DNA of 64,000 nt from Anthostomella pinea. Its lineage: Eukaryota; Ascomycota; Sordariomycetes; Xylariales; Xylariaceae. The notes beneath the pieces were generated by a model. That model was not told the DNA's origin, did no database searches, and saw only the letters and a list, made by a program, of their open reading frames with translations. The first letter of the stretch is position 1; every line of letters starts with the position of its first letter. Of this stretch, positions 63,280 through 64,000 are shown piece after piece. The position numbers and the translations under genes are program-made. The stretch spans positions 1,922,001 through 1,986,000 of the forward strand of contig CAUWAG010000003.1 of NCBI GenBank assembly GCA_963556695.1, in the 5' to 3' direction.

Positions 63280-64000
63280 TACGATGCACGCCTGACCGCG
63301 CCTGTCAAATTGTTTATCCCAAACGAAGCCCTGCGACAGGGCATCGGGAAAGTGGGATACAGGGGGGGAAAGGTCATGTAATCTGTTGCAGCCAGATACC
63401 TGCTCTCGCGATGGGACTCATGGGAGAGAGCCTCAATGTGGAATCTCTCGGAGAACGCCAGCGAAGACCGAGTTGGAACCTTTCAGGTTGCCACAGGGGC
63501 TTCTACATATCTAGTACTGTGTTTTACTTGGTTATTAGCGGCTCCGATGAATGAAGGTCATCAGTCCTCGATAGCAACCTGGAGGTTAGCTCCCGTGGTT
63601 CGTGTTAACAAATAAAGGAGCCGCGATGGATGCGGTGCGGAACAAGCTTCTTCGGGATGCCGACTGATGTTGGTGGGGGACACTGCGAACGTGATCCTTC
63701 TCCCTTGTCTGTTCGTGATCGCTCCTCGCATGATCCATAGATCAATGGACGGGCGGTGTTCGATACCTACTAACCGCTCCCCTCATCGCATTGAGTAGGC
63801 GGTGGCTCAGGTGGCGGCTAAATGCCGGAATCGTGGAGTCTTGAAGTGGCAGAGTCGTTGGTAGAGGGTGTTGGTAACTTCATCGTTGGTCCTCGCACTC
63901 GACTATGCATAGGTACGCCTCCGGTCGCAAGGGGTCACCAGCGCCTGCGTCTGGCAGCTCCAGCCTCAACTGCCGTTTATTTCGAAATCATATGAGGCGC

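Larger units (their letters stand above)
62392..64000. other. upstream region of the protease, to window end
   Basis: No supported gene. Includes an AAT trinucleotide microsatellite at about 62822-62849 and an 18-base perfect palindrome at 63262-63279. Confidence 0.4.

Overview
The window looks like nuclear DNA of a filamentous ascomycete (Pezizomycotina, most likely Sordariomycetes). Genes are broken by short 50-200 base GT-AG introns, lie on both strands with 0.3-2 kb spacers, and include fungus-specific families: 2EXR proteins, Irc21-like cytochrome b5 protein, Rcf1, PLAC8, a proteinase K-type subtilase, and a UDP-rhamnose epimerase/reductase. I see no bacterial operon, CRISPR array, rRNA or convincing tRNA. 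Species-level placement is not possible from the sequence alone.

Layout. 0-9 kb: the 3' part of a GH51 arabinofuranosidase, a small cysteine-rich secreted protein, RidA, a 2EXR protein with a probable frameshift, a decayed gene, and two short internal telomere-like repeats. 9-17 kb: an MFS transporter of the Dal5 type, a short oxysterol-binding protein facing a 2-oxoglutarate/Fe(II) oxygenase, and a second 2EXR protein. 17-32 kb: a frameshifted small secreted protein, Rtc5 (TLDc), then a run rich in mitochondrial and housekeeping genes: Rcf1, threonine dehydratase, a small secreted protein, ribosomal protein bL36m, LYRM2-like, N-acetyltransferase Naa40, and a PLAC8 protein. 32-40 kb: accessory-looking DNA with an inverted-repeat element carrying CCCTAA-like repeats, a hexanucleotide microsatellite, a single-pass membrane protein, an AhpC/TSA-like protein, a repeat-containing coiled-coil protein and gene relics. 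40-64 kb: Nbs1, Irc21-like, a large low-complexity protein, a DnaJ protein of the Caj1 type, UDP-4-keto-6-deoxyglucose epimerase/reductase, an acidic-repeat membrane protein, squalene synthase and a secreted subtilase.

Functional links are those of a general genome segment, not of one gene cluster. RidA removes the reactive enamine/imine released by threonine dehydratase, and both genes are here about 21 kb apart. Squalene synthase and the oxysterol-binding protein both belong to sterol metabolism and transport. Several pairs are divergent and may share promoters: OSBP/oxygenase, Rcf1/threonine dehydratase, LYRM2/Naa40 and Irc21/45.3 kb gene. The exon joins given were read by hand from splice signals and frame; they are predictions, not transcript-supported.

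I did not find a clear new multi-gene system. The most interesting items are the 0.53 kb inverted-repeat element with a telomere-like core and one-directional G-to-A differences between its arms, the paired internal telomere repeats beside a decayed gene, and three small secreted proteins, one with a one-base break in a C-run.
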